Assembly: GCA_038230735.1 (NCBI GenBank)
Contig: JBBRMR010000019.1
Span: forward strand, 7,130-71,129
Length of the DNA stretch: 64,000 bases
Source of the DNA: Arcicella sp038230735
GTDB lineage: Bacteria > Bacteroidota > Bacteroidia > Cytophagales > Spirosomataceae
Direction of reading: 5' to 3'
Part shown: piece by piece, positions 35,198 to 44,743 of the stretch
Layout: every line of letters starts with the position of its first letter
Position numbering within the stretch: position 1 is the stretch's first letter
Program-made: the position numbers and the translations under genes
The notes under the pieces: generated by a model
Told to the model about the DNA's origin: nothing
Seen by the model: only the letters and a program-made list of their open reading frames with translations
Database searches by the model: none

Positions 35198-37396
35198 ATG
35201 CGAAAAGCCCTAATTATATTATTTTTTCCCCTTTCTATTTTTGCCCAAAAACTCAAGCAAATTGACTTGGTTCGATGCCAGAAACAAGCCCAAAATGTTA
35301 CCATTATTCGTGATACTTGGGGTATTCCACATATCTACGGCAAGACTGATGCGGATGCCGTTTTTGGATTATTGTACGCCCAATGTGAAGACGATTTCAA
35401 GCGAGTGGAGATGAATTATATCGAAAAATTAGGGCGTTTGGCGGAGGTGAACGGGCAGAAAGATTTGTATAATGACTTGCAAATCAGGCTATTGATTGAT
35501 TCTGTTGATGCCATTGCCGATTATAAAAAAGCCGAACCGTGGTTGAAGAAACTTTTAAACGCCTACGCCGATGGAATTAATTTTTATTTACATACGCACC
35601 CCCAAACCAAGCCCACTTTACTGATAAACTTCAAGCCATGGTATCCGCTTTTGTGGACGGATGGTAGTATTGGGGCAATTTCCACGGCGGATATTTCTAA
35701 TAACGAAATCAAAAATTTTTATTCGGGGCGACCGACGCTTCGGAACGAAGCCGTTGGAGCAATAAAAATCCAACCAGACCCCGAACTCCAAACGGGTTCA
35801 AACGGCTTTGCTTTTGCTCCATCCATCACGGCTTCGGGCAAATCCATTTTATATATCAATCCTCACGTAACCTTTTATTTCAGACCCGAAGTACAAGTCA
35901 GTAGTGAAGAAGGTTTGAACGTTTACGGAGCCGTTACTTGGGGGCAAATATTTGTTTATCAAGGGTTTAATCAGTATTGCGGGTGGATGCACACTTCAAG
36001 CAATGTGGACGTAGCCGATATGTACGCCGAGAAAATTGTGAAGAAAGATAATAAAATTTTCTATGAATATGATGGAAAATTACGCCTCGTTACTCAGAAA
36101 AAAATCACTTTGAAGTATCTCGAAAATGGTGTTTTGCAAAATAAAAATATCACCACTTATTACACCCATCACGGACCCGTTATGGCGAAACGAGATGGCA
36201 AATGGATTAGTTTGAAATCCTATAATCGTTCCATTACGAGCTTGATTCAGTCTTGGAAACGGACGAAGGCGAAGGGTTTTGAGGACTATAAAAAAGTGAT
36301 GGAGTTGAAATCAAATACCTCAAATAATACCGTTTTTGCGGACAATAAAGGAAATATCGCTTATTGGCACGGCAATTTTGTTCCGATTAGAGATACAAAA
36401 TTTGATTGGGGAAAGGTGGTGGACGGCACAACTTCTGCCACTGAATGGAAAGGTTTGCACGCTGTGGATGAAACTGTGCATAGTTATAATCCTGTAAACG
36501 GTTGGTTGCAAAATTGTAATTCTACGCCCTATACGGTGGCAGGGAAAGACAGTCCCAAGAAATCAGATTATCGTGCTTACATGGCTCCCGATGGCGAAAA
36601 TTTCCGAGGATTAAATGCCGTGCGAGTGTTGAGTTCATCGAAAGATTATACGCTTGATAAAGTCATAAAATCGGGATACGATACTTATTTGACCGCTTTT
36701 GAGATGCTGGTTCCTGCGATGGTGGCATCATTTGAGAAAAACATTCAGCCCCAAGATTCTCTGTATGCCTCATTGAAAGAACCGATTACAACCCTAAAAA
36801 AGTGGGATTTTAGGGCTTCGGAAAGTTCCGTTGCTACCACTTTGGCGATTGAAACGGCTCAGAAAATTGGTTCACAAATTTCCCGTGTCTATGTAGAAGA
36901 TGGCGAACTCGACCAAGTGGAAAGCACTCGAAGATTTGCGGCAAAAGCGACATCAACGGAGCTTTTATTACCCCTTTTGAAAACCGTCAATGAATTAAAA
37001 ACTAAATTCGGAAAATGGGAAATGCCTTGGGGGGAACTCAATCGTTTTCAGAGACTTGCCAATGAAATAATTGAAAAACATGACGATGCCCAAGCCAGTA
37101 TTCCCGTGGGTTTTGCCTCGGCACTTTGGGGTTGTTTGCCTTCGGTGAATAGTCGCTATTTTGAAGGCACAAAATTACGTTATGGGGTAGGAGGGAACAG
37201 CTTTATTTGTGCCGTTGAATTTGGCGATAAAATAAAAGCAAAATCCCTTTTAGCAGGGGGCGAAAGTGGTAATAAATTCTCTAAACATTTCACCGACCAA
37301 GCTATGATGTACACGCAAGGAAAATTTAAAGATGTGCTTTTTTATAAAGAAGATGTGCTGAAAAATGCGGAGAGGACTTACAAGCCTGGGGAGTGA
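35198..37396 (+). CDS. Penicillin acylase family Ntn-hydrolase
   Basis: 732 residues with signal peptide (MRKALIILFFPLSIFAQ). The precursor layout is visible: an alpha part with IIRDTWGIPHIYGKTDADAVFGLLYAQCEDDF, then the autoprocessing site TGSNGFAF, giving S201 as the new N-terminal nucleophile of the beta chain, and HHGPVMAKRDGKW and NTVFADNKGNIAYWHGN further on. The family contains penicillin G acylase and N-acyl-homoserine lactone acylases; the substrate cannot be told from sequence. It is exported and probably processed in the periplasm. It stands alone. Confidence 0.88.
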   Translation: MRKALIILFFPLSIFAQKLKQIDLVRCQKQAQNVTIIRDTWGIPHIYGKTDADAVFGLLYAQCEDDFKRVEMNYIEKLGRLAEVNGQKDLYNDLQIRLLIDSVDAIADYKKAEPWLKKLLNAYADGINFYLHTHPQTKPTLLINFKPWYPLLWTDGSIGAISTADISNNEIKNFYSGRPTLRNEAVGAIKIQPDPELQTGSNGFAFAPSITASGKSILYINPHVTFYFRPEVQVSSEEGLNVYGAVTWGQIFVYQGFNQYCGWMHTSSNVDVADMYAEKIVKKDNKIFYEYDGKLRLVTQKKITLKYLENGVLQNKNITTYYTHHGPVMAKRDGKWISLKSYNRSITSLIQSWKRTKAKGFEDYKKVMELKSNTSNNTVFADNKGNIAYWHGNFVPIRDTKFDWGKVVDGTTSATEWKGLHAVDETVHSYNPVNGWLQNCNSTPYTVAGKDSPKKSDYRAYMAPDGENFRGLNAVRVLSSSKDYTLDKVIKSGYDTYLTAFEMLVPAMVASFEKNIQPQDSLYASLKEPITTLKKWDFRASESSVATTLAIETAQKIGSQISRVYVEDGELDQVESTRRFAAKATSTELLLPLLKTVNELKTKFGKWEMPWGELNRFQRLANEIIEKHDDAQASIPVGFASALWGCLPSVNSRYFEGTKLRYGVGGNSFICAVEFGDKIKAKSLLAGGESGNKFSKHFTDQAMMYTQGKFKDVLFYKEDVLKNAERTYKPGE

Positions 37397-37610
37397 TTTT
37401 TTGGGAAGTAACTGGTATTTCGCAAAATAGCAAAGCAGTACAATAAACGCATACTTTTAAGTAGTGGTAAAGTTTAAAAAAAAATCTACTGAAAAGTTGA
37501 CTTAAATAACGCTAAATAATTGAAAACCAGAACCAAAAGAATTAACGAAATACTAAGTAATGCGGAACGAAACAAGCGGGCAAACCAGTTTGTAAAGAAA
37601 TAACTCTCTA

Positions 37611-38711
37611 ATGAAACGTAGAACGATGCTCAAATTCCTTCTGTCTGTCCCCGCTGTGGGACTTGGTTCTTATATTTTTTTACAACAAAAATTTTTTGGC
37701 AAAACTCCCGCTGGAACACGCTTAGACCGAATTTTGAAATCGCCTAATTATCGGGATGGCGTTTTTCAAAATCTCTCTCCTACGGAAGTAATGCCGAAGG
37801 AGGTTTCAAAAATTGGGATGTTGAAAAAATTTATTAACAAGTCTAAAAATAATGAACCTCAAAAGTCCCTACCTTCGGTAAAAACGGATTTAAAAAACCT
37901 TGCTGCCGAAACGCCTACCATTGTTTGGTTTGGGCATTCTTCGTATTTTATAAAATCCAAAAATATCAATATTTTGGTGGACCCTGTTTTTAGTGGTAAT
38001 GCCTCTCCCGTGTCGTTTATGGTCAAAGCCTTTGAAGGTGCAAATACCTACGGCGTGGATGATATGCCCGACATTGATATGCTTATTCTCTCGCACGATC
38101 ACTATGACCACCTTGATTATCAGACCATTATGAAACTCATTCCGAAGGTTAAGAAGTTTTACGTGGCTTTGGGTGTAGGGGGACATTTGGAATATTGGGG
38201 CGTAAAACCCGAAAATATCGTGGAATTTGATTGGATGGAAAACCATCAGATTACCAATGATATTTCACTAACGGCAACCCCCGCCAGGCATTTTTCGGGT
38301 AGAAGTTTTACTCGAGCAAAGTCATTGTGGGTTTCTTTTGTGTTAGATATTCACGGTTATAAAATCTTTCTCGGGGGCGATTCTGGCTATGATACGCACT
38401 TCAAAATGATTGGTGAACAATTCGGACCTTTTGATTTTGCTTTGTTAGAAAACGGTCAGTATAATTTGGATTGGCACTATATTCACAGTTTGCCCGAAGA
38501 AACCGCCCAAATTGCCGAAGACCTCAACGTAAAGGCTTTCATGCCCGTCCATTGGGCAAAATTTGCTTTGGCTTTCCACGATTGGAACGAACCAATTATT
38601 AGTTTAAAGAAAAGCATTGAGGGGAAAAATCTAAAAATGGTAACACCCATGATTGGCGAACCTGTGGTGTTGGATAAAACTTATCCTGATACGGTTTGGT
38701 GGAATATTTAA
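37611..38711 (+). CDS. MBL-fold metallo-hydrolase (UlaG/NAPE-PLD-like)
   Basis: 366 residues. A hydrophobic N-terminus (MLKFLLSVPAVGLGSYIF) indicates export or anchoring. The metal motif H-x-H-x-D-H is at H162-H164-D166-H167 (LSHDHYDHLD), with TPARHFSGRS, FLGGDSGYDTHF and PVHWAKFALAFHDW giving the remaining ligands. The family is broad: phospholipase D-like NAPE-PLD, UlaG lactonase and others. The 215 bases upstream contain a short possible open frame (37520-37606, 28 codons, TTG start, KTRTKRINEIL) that is probably a remnant and is not annotated. Confidence 0.86.
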   Translation: MKRRTMLKFLLSVPAVGLGSYIFLQQKFFGKTPAGTRLDRILKSPNYRDGVFQNLSPTEVMPKEVSKIGMLKKFINKSKNNEPQKSLPSVKTDLKNLAAETPTIVWFGHSSYFIKSKNINILVDPVFSGNASPVSFMVKAFEGANTYGVDDMPDIDMLILSHDHYDHLDYQTIMKLIPKVKKFYVALGVGGHLEYWGVKPENIVEFDWMENHQITNDISLTATPARHFSGRSFTRAKSLWVSFVLDIHGYKIFLGGDSGYDTHFKMIGEQFGPFDFALLENGQYNLDWHYIHSLPEETAQIAEDLNVKAFMPVHWAKFALAFHDWNEPIISLKKSIEGKNLKMVTPMIGEPVVLDKTYPDTVWWNI

Positions 38712-38779
38712 GAAGAATACGGAATCATTATTTTTTTACAATTTATTCTTTAAATTTGAGTAATAATAACAAAAAAACT

Positions 38780-39019
38780 ATGGTACAAAGTCGTGTTTTT
38801 GATGAGGTAATAGATTTTATTACTTCCATTCCCCAACCCCAGCAAATACTCAATTATAAACCCTCGGAATCTACTCAAAATAGATTAAATGATTTGCTTG
38901 AAAGGAAAAGGGATAAGCAATTAAATGATGATGAATTGCATGAGTTAGACCAATTTATCATGACGGAACATATTATGCGTATTGCAAAAGTAAAGGCAAA
39001 AAAGAGTTTGCAGCAATGA
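38780..39019 (+). CDS. Small helical protein paired with an HNH endonuclease gene
   Basis: 79 residues from the ATG at 38780 (MVQSRVFDEVIDFITSIPQPQQI), acidic and predicted helical. Motifs LNDLLERKRDKQLNDDELHELDQFIMTEHIMRIAKVKAK resemble small proteins found immediately upstream of HNH nucleases in cyanobacteria and Chloroflexi. The stop overlaps the HNH start (ATGA), indicating coupling. The function is unknown; it may be an antitoxin-like or accessory partner. Its own frame is intact although the nuclease is broken. Confidence 0.72.
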   Translation: MVQSRVFDEVIDFITSIPQPQQILNYKPSESTQNRLNDLLERKRDKQLNDDELHELDQFIMTEHIMRIAKVKAKKSLQQ

Positions 39020-39406
39020 GTAGATATATTTCAGAAAACATAAGGTCTTTCGTTGCAAAAAGAGCCAAATATTGTTGTGAATACTGTAAAATTGAAGAAG
39101 ATATTTCATTATACAGTTTTCAAATTGACCACATTATTAGTTTAAAACATGGTGGTAAAACTGAAACTGGAAACTTAGCTTATTCATGTTTTTTGTGTAA
39201 TAATTAAAAAGGAAGTGATGTAGGAACTGTTTTTCAGCCTGAGATGAATTTTGTTCGTCTATTTAATCCTCGATTTGATGTTTGGGAAGAGCATTTTTTG
39301 TATGAAGACTGTACATTTTATGCCAAAAGTATAATTGGAGAAGCTACTATTTAAAGTGTTAAAATTAAACGATATTGATAGAATTATTGAAAGAAGTTAT
39401 TACTAA
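39016..39406 (+). pseudogene. HNH endonuclease, inactivated by a stop and a frameshift
   Basis: The first 63 codons (MSRYISENIRSFVAKRAKYC) contain an HNH core with two CxxC zinc motifs: CEYC, then DHIISLKHGG and CFLC. A TAA at 39205-39207 stands where relatives have Tyr or similar (CNN-stop-KGSDVGT). The same frame continues with convincing HNH tail sequence (VFQPEMNFVRLFNPRFDVWEEHF) to a TAA at 39352. A second lesion, one extra base near 39349, hides the normal end (FKVLKLNDIDRIIERSYY) in another frame up to 39406. An imperfect 18-bp tandem duplication (39393-39425) follows. It is decayed, not a translation start problem. Confidence 0.82.
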
Positions 39407-39432
39407 AAAAGAAGTTATTACTAAATAGAACT

Positions 39433-40365
39433 ATGGAAAGAAGAGATTTTACCAAAAATATCATTGCCTCTGCGGGATTAGTCTCGTTGCCCTCGTTTGT
39501 CAAAGGCTCTAAAAATCAGATGATTAACGCTCCACAAACGCCTTTTAAACTCAAATATGCTCCGCATTTTGGGATGTTTGAAAACTCAGCGGGGAAAGAT
39601 GAAATCGACCAATTGAAATTCATGCACGAGATGGGTTTTCGGGCTTTGGAAGACAATGGCATGATGAGTAAACCGCCCGAATTACAGTCCAAAATTGGCG
39701 ATACCATGACTAAATTAGGAATGTCAATGGGTGTTTTTGTGGTTAGTTTTGATAACTGGCCTCCCAAGAGTACCCTCACTACGGGTAGTAAAGAATGGCG
39801 GGATAAGTTTTTAACCACTTGCAAAAATGCCGTTGAAGTTGCTAAAAGATGCAATGCCAAATACATGACAGTTGTGCCTGGTAATTTTCAGAGGGATTTG
39901 CCCATGGGAATTCAGACGGCAAATGTGATTGAATCTTTGCGACAAGCCGCTGCCATCTTTGAACCTCATAATCTCACAATGGTGCTTGAACCACTTTCGG
40001 ATAATCCCGATTTATTTCTCCGAAATTCCGACCAAACTTACATGATTTGCAAAGCTGTAAACAGTCCCGCTTGCAAAATTTTGTTTGATATGTGGCATAT
40101 GCAACGAAATGAAGGACGAATGACTCAACATATTAATTGGACTTGGGACGAAATCGCCTATTTTCAGATTGGCGACGAACCTGGAAGAAATGAACCTACT
40201 TCGGGCGAAGTAAATTATAAATATCTTTTCAAATATATCAACGAAAAAGCCAAAGCGACCAACCGTTCCGAATTCATTTTGGGTATGGAACACGGCAATT
40301 CTATCAAAGGAAAAGAAGGCGAAATGAAATTGATTGAGGCTTATCGTTGGAGTGATTTATCGTAA
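39433..40365 (+). CDS. Sugar phosphate isomerase/epimerase-like TIM barrel, Tat signal
   Basis: 310 residues. MERRDFTKNIIASAGLVSLP is a twin-arginine-like signal. The AP-endonuclease-2/hydroxypyruvate-isomerase type barrel is recognised by MGFRALEDNGMM, CNAKYMTVVPGN, LTMVLEPLSDNPDLFL, CKILFDMWHMQRNEGRMTQH and EFILGMEHGNS, which give the metal-binding Glu/Asp/His pattern. Exported members of this family often go with Gfo/Idh/MocA and DUF1080 proteins; here they are about 4 kb away. Substrate unknown. Confidence 0.85.
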   Translation: MERRDFTKNIIASAGLVSLPSFVKGSKNQMINAPQTPFKLKYAPHFGMFENSAGKDEIDQLKFMHEMGFRALEDNGMMSKPPELQSKIGDTMTKLGMSMGVFVVSFDNWPPKSTLTTGSKEWRDKFLTTCKNAVEVAKRCNAKYMTVVPGNFQRDLPMGIQTANVIESLRQAAAIFEPHNLTMVLEPLSDNPDLFLRNSDQTYMICKAVNSPACKILFDMWHMQRNEGRMTQHINWTWDEIAYFQIGDEPGRNEPTSGEVNYKYLFKYINEKAKATNRSEFILGMEHGNSIKGKEGEMKLIEAYRWSDLS

Positions 40366-40388
40366 AAAGTTTAAGAGGTATAAAGTTT

Positions 40389-40443
40389 AAGAAGTTAAAT
40401 GGTTAATTTTAAATTCTTAACTACTCTAACTATTTAACTACTT
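40389..40443. terminator. Probable bidirectional hairpin between convergent genes
   Basis: Inverted arms of 17 bases with two mismatches (40389-40405 and 40427-40443) separate the TIM-barrel gene from the TPR gene; the right arm overlaps the TPR stop codon. It is AT-rich and without a classic U-tract. Confidence 0.5.
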
Positions 40444-41157
40444 CAACATTTTTAAGGCTTCTTCTTTTCCTTCCAAATCATCATCAATCACCTCTTTCAA
40501 TAAAACCTCCGCCTCTTTTTTATTTATGGGTGATTGTTGTAAAAGCGTAATGGCTTGATAAAACTTGCCTGGGTTGGCAAAAAGGTCTTTTTGCGAAGCT
40601 AAGAGTTTGAAATATTGAATCGCTTCATTGTAATTCTTCAATCGCAAAGCCGTAATTCCTGCGTACTTTGTGGCTTCACTGTCGCTGTATTTTCTTTTCA
40701 GAATATTCTCAAAAACGATTTGGGCTTCGGATAATTTTTGTTCATTAAACAACCTCAAACCCATCTGTAAACTATCGGCAGAAGCATCCATTTTTACGGG
40801 TAAATTCTGGAAGTTCTCTTGTATGTAGGTATCCGCAAGGACATCCGTAGCAAGGTCTGGCGTGCGAGAAAACCACCAAAAACCTACCACTAATACTATC
40901 GAAGCCGCCAATCCTGATAGCCAAATCATAGGTTTTATTTTACCCGATTCTTGTGGTTTTAGGGATATTTTTTTACGTAATTCCTCAAATTCTCCTCTTC
41001 GTTTATCGTCAGCTAATTGTTTGGCGGCGGTGCGAGTATTGAGATAAAATGATACGTTTTCTTTCAATTCTTTATCTTTAACTAATTGAATTTCAAAGCC
41101 TTGCCTTTCTGAAAGACTTAATTCATTGTTGAAGTATTTATCAATTTTTTCTAACAT
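40438..41157 (-). CDS. Anti-sigma-like membrane protein with TPR repeats
   Basis: 239 residues. The N-terminal part (MLEKIDKYFNNELSLSERQGFEIQLVKD) looks like a zinc-free anti-sigma domain. One transmembrane helix (IWLSGLAASIVLVVGFWWF, about 78-97) follows, then an extracytoplasmic TPR-like region (EAQIVFENILKRKYSDSEATKYAGITALRLKNYNEAIQYF). It follows the ECF sigma gene on the same strand with 41 bases between. It probably restrains that sigma factor and senses an envelope signal; the partner is inferred from position. Confidence 0.8.
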   Translation of the reverse strand: MLEKIDKYFNNELSLSERQGFEIQLVKDKELKENVSFYLNTRTAAKQLADDKRRGEFEELRKKISLKPQESGKIKPMIWLSGLAASIVLVVGFWWFSRTPDLATDVLADTYIQENFQNLPVKMDASADSLQMGLRLFNEQKLSEAQIVFENILKRKYSDSEATKYAGITALRLKNYNEAIQYFKLLASQKDLFANPGKFYQAITLLQQSPINKKEAEVLLKEVIDDDLEGKEEALKMLK

Positions 41158-41198
41158 TTTCTTATTATTTGTGTGGTTGGTAGTAATATATTTTATAC

Positions 41199-41786
41199 TT
41201 AAGATTTGTAAAGTTCTCTCAATTTATCCAAACAACGTAAACGACTGTTTTTTGCTACATTGGCAGATTGATAACCCAACTCTTGGGCGATTTGATTGTC
41301 GGTAAATCCTTCTGACCAAGCCAAAACCATTTGCTGACATTTTTCGCCTAACTGCTTCACTTTAACATTTAAAATGGTTACTTCGTTTTCAGAAATTAAT
41401 TTTTGCAAAATATTTTTGGTATCGTCGGGCATCATGAAAACTGAATCATCCATTGATTCAGTTTCATGGACGCTCATTTTGTTAGTCGCAGTTTTGCGAA
41501 TAAAGTCAACACATTTATTAGAAAAAATTTGATAAAGATACGTTTTGACCGCAGAATTACCCTGAAAGCGATTTGAACGCACATTTTCAATGAAAGCCAA
41601 AACCGAGTCTGTGTAGAGACTGGCGGCTTCATCATCCAAAATTTTATGCTTGAAGGTAGCATCTTTAATGAAATAAAAATACTGTTCATAGAGCTTATTC
41701 TCAGTATTTCTTTGCAAAATACCATCACTAACGATTCCAGATAAAATCGTTTCGTCAGATAAAGTGCCACGAGAGAAAAAATTCAT
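41199..41786 (-). CDS. ECF-type RNA polymerase sigma factor
   Basis: 195 residues. Region 2 includes NKLYEQYFYFIKDATFKH, AVKTYLYQIFSNKCVDFIRK. Region 4 includes LGEKCQQMVLAWSEGFTDNQIAQELGYQSANVAKNSRLRCLDKLRELY, a standard HTH. It is upstream of and apparently co-transcribed with the TPR anti-sigma-like gene. The Asp/Glu-rich linker SMDDSVFMMPDD is normal. Target genes are not known. Confidence 0.9.
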   Translation of the reverse strand: MNFFSRGTLSDETILSGIVSDGILQRNTENKLYEQYFYFIKDATFKHKILDDEAASLYTDSVLAFIENVRSNRFQGNSAVKTYLYQIFSNKCVDFIRKTATNKMSVHETESMDDSVFMMPDDTKNILQKLISENEVTILNVKVKQLGEKCQQMVLAWSEGFTDNQIAQELGYQSANVAKNSRLRCLDKLRELYKS

Positions 41787-41921
41787 AAATAGTATGGTTA
41801 AATGTGTTAGACAGGGAGAATCGGCTTAGACTGTAAATATAAGTAAATATAGGATTTGAATAATATTAAATGGGGATTTATGATTTAATTTGTAGGAAAT
41901 AAAAATAGTAGAATCCTTCCT

Positions 41922-42323
41922 ATGAGCAGAAAAATAGCCCACATAGCGGTCATTGTGCGTGATTATGATGAAGCCATTGAGTTTTATACTCAAAAATTAG
42001 GATTCATTTTATTAGAAGATACGGCCTTGAGCGAAACGAAAAGATGGGTATTAGTTGCACCCGATTCAGGTACTTCAAGTTGTGCTTTGTTATTAGCAAA
42101 AGCTGCCAATGAAATCCAAGAAAGCCACATTGGTAATCAAACAGGCGGGCGAGTTTTCTTATTTTTAGAGACCGATGATTTCTACCGAGACTATCACAAT
42201 TTCATGGTAAAAGGCATCACATTTATCCGTGAACCTATAAAAGAGGAATACGGCACAGTAGCGGTTTTTGAAGATTTATACGGTAATCTATGGGATTTGA
42301 TTGAACGGAATAAACCTATCTAA
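41922..42323 (+). CDS. VOC (glyoxalase/bleomycin resistance) protein
   Basis: 133 residues with one VOC unit pair: KIAHIAVIVRDYDEAIEFYTQKLGF at the start and GTVAVFEDLYGNLWDLIE at the end. Metal ligand candidates are H7 and the final E of WDLIE. The enzyme could be a glyoxalase I-like, epimerase or resistance protein. Its 3' end overlaps the moeA 3' end by 8 bases on the opposite strand. Confidence 0.86.
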   Translation: MSRKIAHIAVIVRDYDEAIEFYTQKLGFILLEDTALSETKRWVLVAPDSGTSSCALLLAKAANEIQESHIGNQTGGRVFLFLETDDFYRDYHNFMVKGITFIREPIKEEYGTVAVFEDLYGNLWDLIERNKPI

Positions 42324-43506
42324 AACGAACAAACTCAAATACTTCTCCCTTTTTAAATACTTGATTATCAGCCGACAACTCAATAAATCCATCACAATCA
42401 GTAAGATTAGCAAAATCGGCAGAACCACTTCCTTCAAAAGGAGTTGCCATTAGTTTTCCTTCTTGAAAATAAGTTTTGGCAGGGACAAAATAAGATAAAT
42501 TAGGTTTGAAAAATACGTCTTTATCCAAAACTACGAATTCTTTTTTGTCGGTAAATCCTTTGATGCTTGGCAAGGCGTATTGGCAAAAACACAGAAAAGT
42601 AGAAACGGGATTGCCAGGCAAAGCAAAAACCACTTTATTACCATCCGTTTTACCGAACCAAAAAGGTTTTCCAGGTTTTTGGGCTACTTTATGGAAAAGT
42701 TTTTTTACGCCTAAATCTGCCAGTATTTCTGGCAAAAAATCCTTTTTCCCTGCCGACACACCACCACTCAAAAGTATGACATCGTGATTTAGTAAAATAT
42801 CTTGTAACTTATTTAATATCAATTCTTTATCATCCGTCAAATGAAAGCGATTGGCGGATATTCCTATTTGTTGCAAAGCCCCAGTAAGCATATACGAATT
42901 AGACATTCTGATTTGGTAATATTCGGGTGTTTCACCAACATCTACCAATTCATCTCCCGTTGAAATTACGGCTATTCTCGGGGGCATTTGCACGCTGACA
43001 ATACGCTTCCCAACTGATGCCATTACGGCAATTTCGGCAGGGCTAATCTTCAACCCTTTTTTCAATAAAATATCTCCCACTTTTCGGTCGATTCCTTTTT
43101 TATGAATATTTTGCCCTGATGTCATTTCTTCCAAAGGAATCGTAATGAAAGCCGTCTTTTGACCCTCAATCTCTTGAATATCGATGTCTTCATAGCGAAT
43201 AATGGTATCACATCCCAAAGGTAAAATAGCCCCTGTCATTATTTCTATACATGCGTTTGAGTCACAAAGAGTTTTTTGAGGTTCGCCAGCGTACTGGGTG
43301 TTTTCAATAACAATTTTGGTTTTAATATATGAGCAATTAATCCCAATTCCATCCATTGCTACTCTATCAAAAGGGGGAAAATCTCTATCGGCAACAATAT
43401 CTTCCGCCAAAATTCGCCCAAGACTTTCCAATAAAGTAACTTTGGAAATATTCGGCATAAAGGCATTATTTTGAACAATTTGAAGGGCTTCTTTTGTGGA
43501 AATCAT
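42316..43506 (-). CDS. moeA: Molybdopterin molybdotransferase
   Basis: About 396 residues from the ATG at 43506 (MISTKEALQIVQNN). Domain order is normal for MoeA: domain I with LAEDIVADRDFPPFDRVAMDGIGI, domain III with PRIAVISTGDELVDVG, ILLSGGVSAGKKDFLP and ALPGNPVSTFLCF, and a C-terminal beta domain. It inserts molybdate into adenylylated molybdopterin. It diverges from moaC/mobA, forming a small Moco cluster. Confidence 0.93.
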   Translation of the reverse strand: MISTKEALQIVQNNAFMPNISKVTLLESLGRILAEDIVADRDFPPFDRVAMDGIGINCSYIKTKIVIENTQYAGEPQKTLCDSNACIEIMTGAILPLGCDTIIRYEDIDIQEIEGQKTAFITIPLEEMTSGQNIHKKGIDRKVGDILLKKGLKISPAEIAVMASVGKRIVSVQMPPRIAVISTGDELVDVGETPEYYQIRMSNSYMLTGALQQIGISANRFHLTDDKELILNKLQDILLNHDVILLSGGVSAGKKDFLPEILADLGVKKLFHKVAQKPGKPFWFGKTDGNKVVFALPGNPVSTFLCFCQYALPSIKGFTDKKEFVVLDKDVFFKPNLSYFVPAKTYFQEGKLMATPFEGSGSADFANLTDCDGFIELSADNQVFKKGEVFEFVRFR

Positions 43507-43674
43507 ATTTTTTCGTTTTTCGTTTTTCGTAATTCGATGTTCGGTAAGAAATATCAAATTAACTTTGCAAAAATACTCATTAATTAAAGGTGTTTGATAA
43601 CTAATGTTTTTGAATTTTTGAAACTTATTTCAGTGAATCACAAACATCGAAAAACGAACATCGAATATCGAAAT

Positions 43675-44142
43675 ATGTCATTCTCTCATTTAGATTCCAA
43701 CAACAACCCTTCAATGGTTGATGTTTCAGATAAAGCAATTACCAAACGCACCGCCACGGCTCAAAGCATTGTGGTTTTGACGGACGAAATTATGACAAAT
43801 TTCAAAGATGGCGACTTGCAAACCAAGAAGGGTTCTGTTCTCCAAATCGCCATTATTGCGGGTACAATGGGAGCAAAAAAGACCTCTGATTTAATTCCTC
43901 TTTGTCATCCATTAGGTTTAGATTCTTGCAAATTTCAAATAGAAGTCGTTGGTAATGAAGTAATTATAAGATGTACTTGTTCATTAACTGCCAAAACGGG
44001 GGTGGAAATGGAAGCTCTCACGGGGGCAAGTGTGGCGGCTTTGACGGTCTATGATATGTGCAAAGCATTTTCGCACGATATTGTAATTAAGGAAACGAAA
44101 TTGCTGTTGAAAACGGGTGGGAAAAGTGACTATTTGATATGA
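43675..44142 (+). CDS. moaC: Cyclic pyranopterin monophosphate synthase
   Basis: 155 residues from the ATG at 43675 (MSFSHLDSNNNPSMVDVSDK). Motifs MVDVSDKAITKRTATA, AGTMGAKKTSDLIPLCHPL and GVEMEALTGASVAALTVYDMCKA are diagnostic of MoaC. The upstream in-frame ATG at 43594 has unlikely coding (KTNIEYRNM repeats seen in the intergenic). It overlaps mobA by ATGA. Confidence 0.94.
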   Translation: MSFSHLDSNNNPSMVDVSDKAITKRTATAQSIVVLTDEIMTNFKDGDLQTKKGSVLQIAIIAGTMGAKKTSDLIPLCHPLGLDSCKFQIEVVGNEVIIRCTCSLTAKTGVEMEALTGASVAALTVYDMCKAFSHDIVIKETKLLLKTGGKSDYLI

Positions 44143-44723
44143 AAAATATCACTAAATCACCCATAAACGGTCTAATACTCTCAGGCGGATTAAGTACCCG
44201 CATGGGTAAAGATAAACGGCTGATTAATTATCATGGCAAAAGTCAAGAGCAATACCTTTTTGAGTTATTAAATCCTTATTGTTCAGAAGCTTATGTTTCA
44301 ATAAATGCAAATCAAGCTACTGATTTACCTTATATTTTTGACATTGATTTATCCTTAAAAAGCCCAATCGTTGGCATAATTTCTGCCTTTGAGAAAACCC
44401 CCGAAATGGCTTGGTTGGTTGTGGCTTGCGATATGCCTTTTGTTAATCAAAAAGCCATTGAATATTTAATAGAACATCGAAATTCTGAAAAATTTGCTAC
44501 GGCTTTCCTAAATCCCGAAGAGCATTTCCCCGAACCTTTATTAACGATTTATGAACCTAAAATCTTCGAGAAATTGCAAGAAGCAGTCAATCAAGGAAAA
44601 AAATCACCAATGAAAGTTTTGCAGAATTTGGAGGTAGAATTGTTAGAAGTATTTGATAAAGCAATACTTAAAAATATTAATACAACGGAAGAAAAAATAA
44701 CCGCTATGACGCAAAATTGCTAA
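44139..44723 (+). CDS. mobA: Molybdenum cofactor guanylyltransferase
   Basis: 194 residues with the nucleotidyltransferase signature GLILSGGLSTRMGKDKRLI, WLVVACDMPFVNQKAIEYL and PEPLLTIYEP. Overlap with moaC (ATGA) implies translational coupling. It attaches GMP to molybdopterin. Use of a MobA/FdhD-type cofactor by an oxidoreductase elsewhere in the genome is implied. Confidence 0.9.
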   Translation: MKNITKSPINGLILSGGLSTRMGKDKRLINYHGKSQEQYLFELLNPYCSEAYVSINANQATDLPYIFDIDLSLKSPIVGIISAFEKTPEMAWLVVACDMPFVNQKAIEYLIEHRNSEKFATAFLNPEEHFPEPLLTIYEPKIFEKLQEAVNQGKKSPMKVLQNLEVELLEVFDKAILKNINTTEEKITAMTQNC

Positions 44724-44743
44724 GATTTTAATATTCTAATTGC

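Noticed and set aside
37520..37606. 28-codon frame upstream of the MBL gene
   Set aside because: It has a TTG start, no similarity that I recognise and is too short to support.
41922..42323. Second VOC protein as part of the aromatic pathway
   Set aside because: It is only 133 residues, 10 kb away and next to moeA; a glyoxalase-type role is at least as likely.
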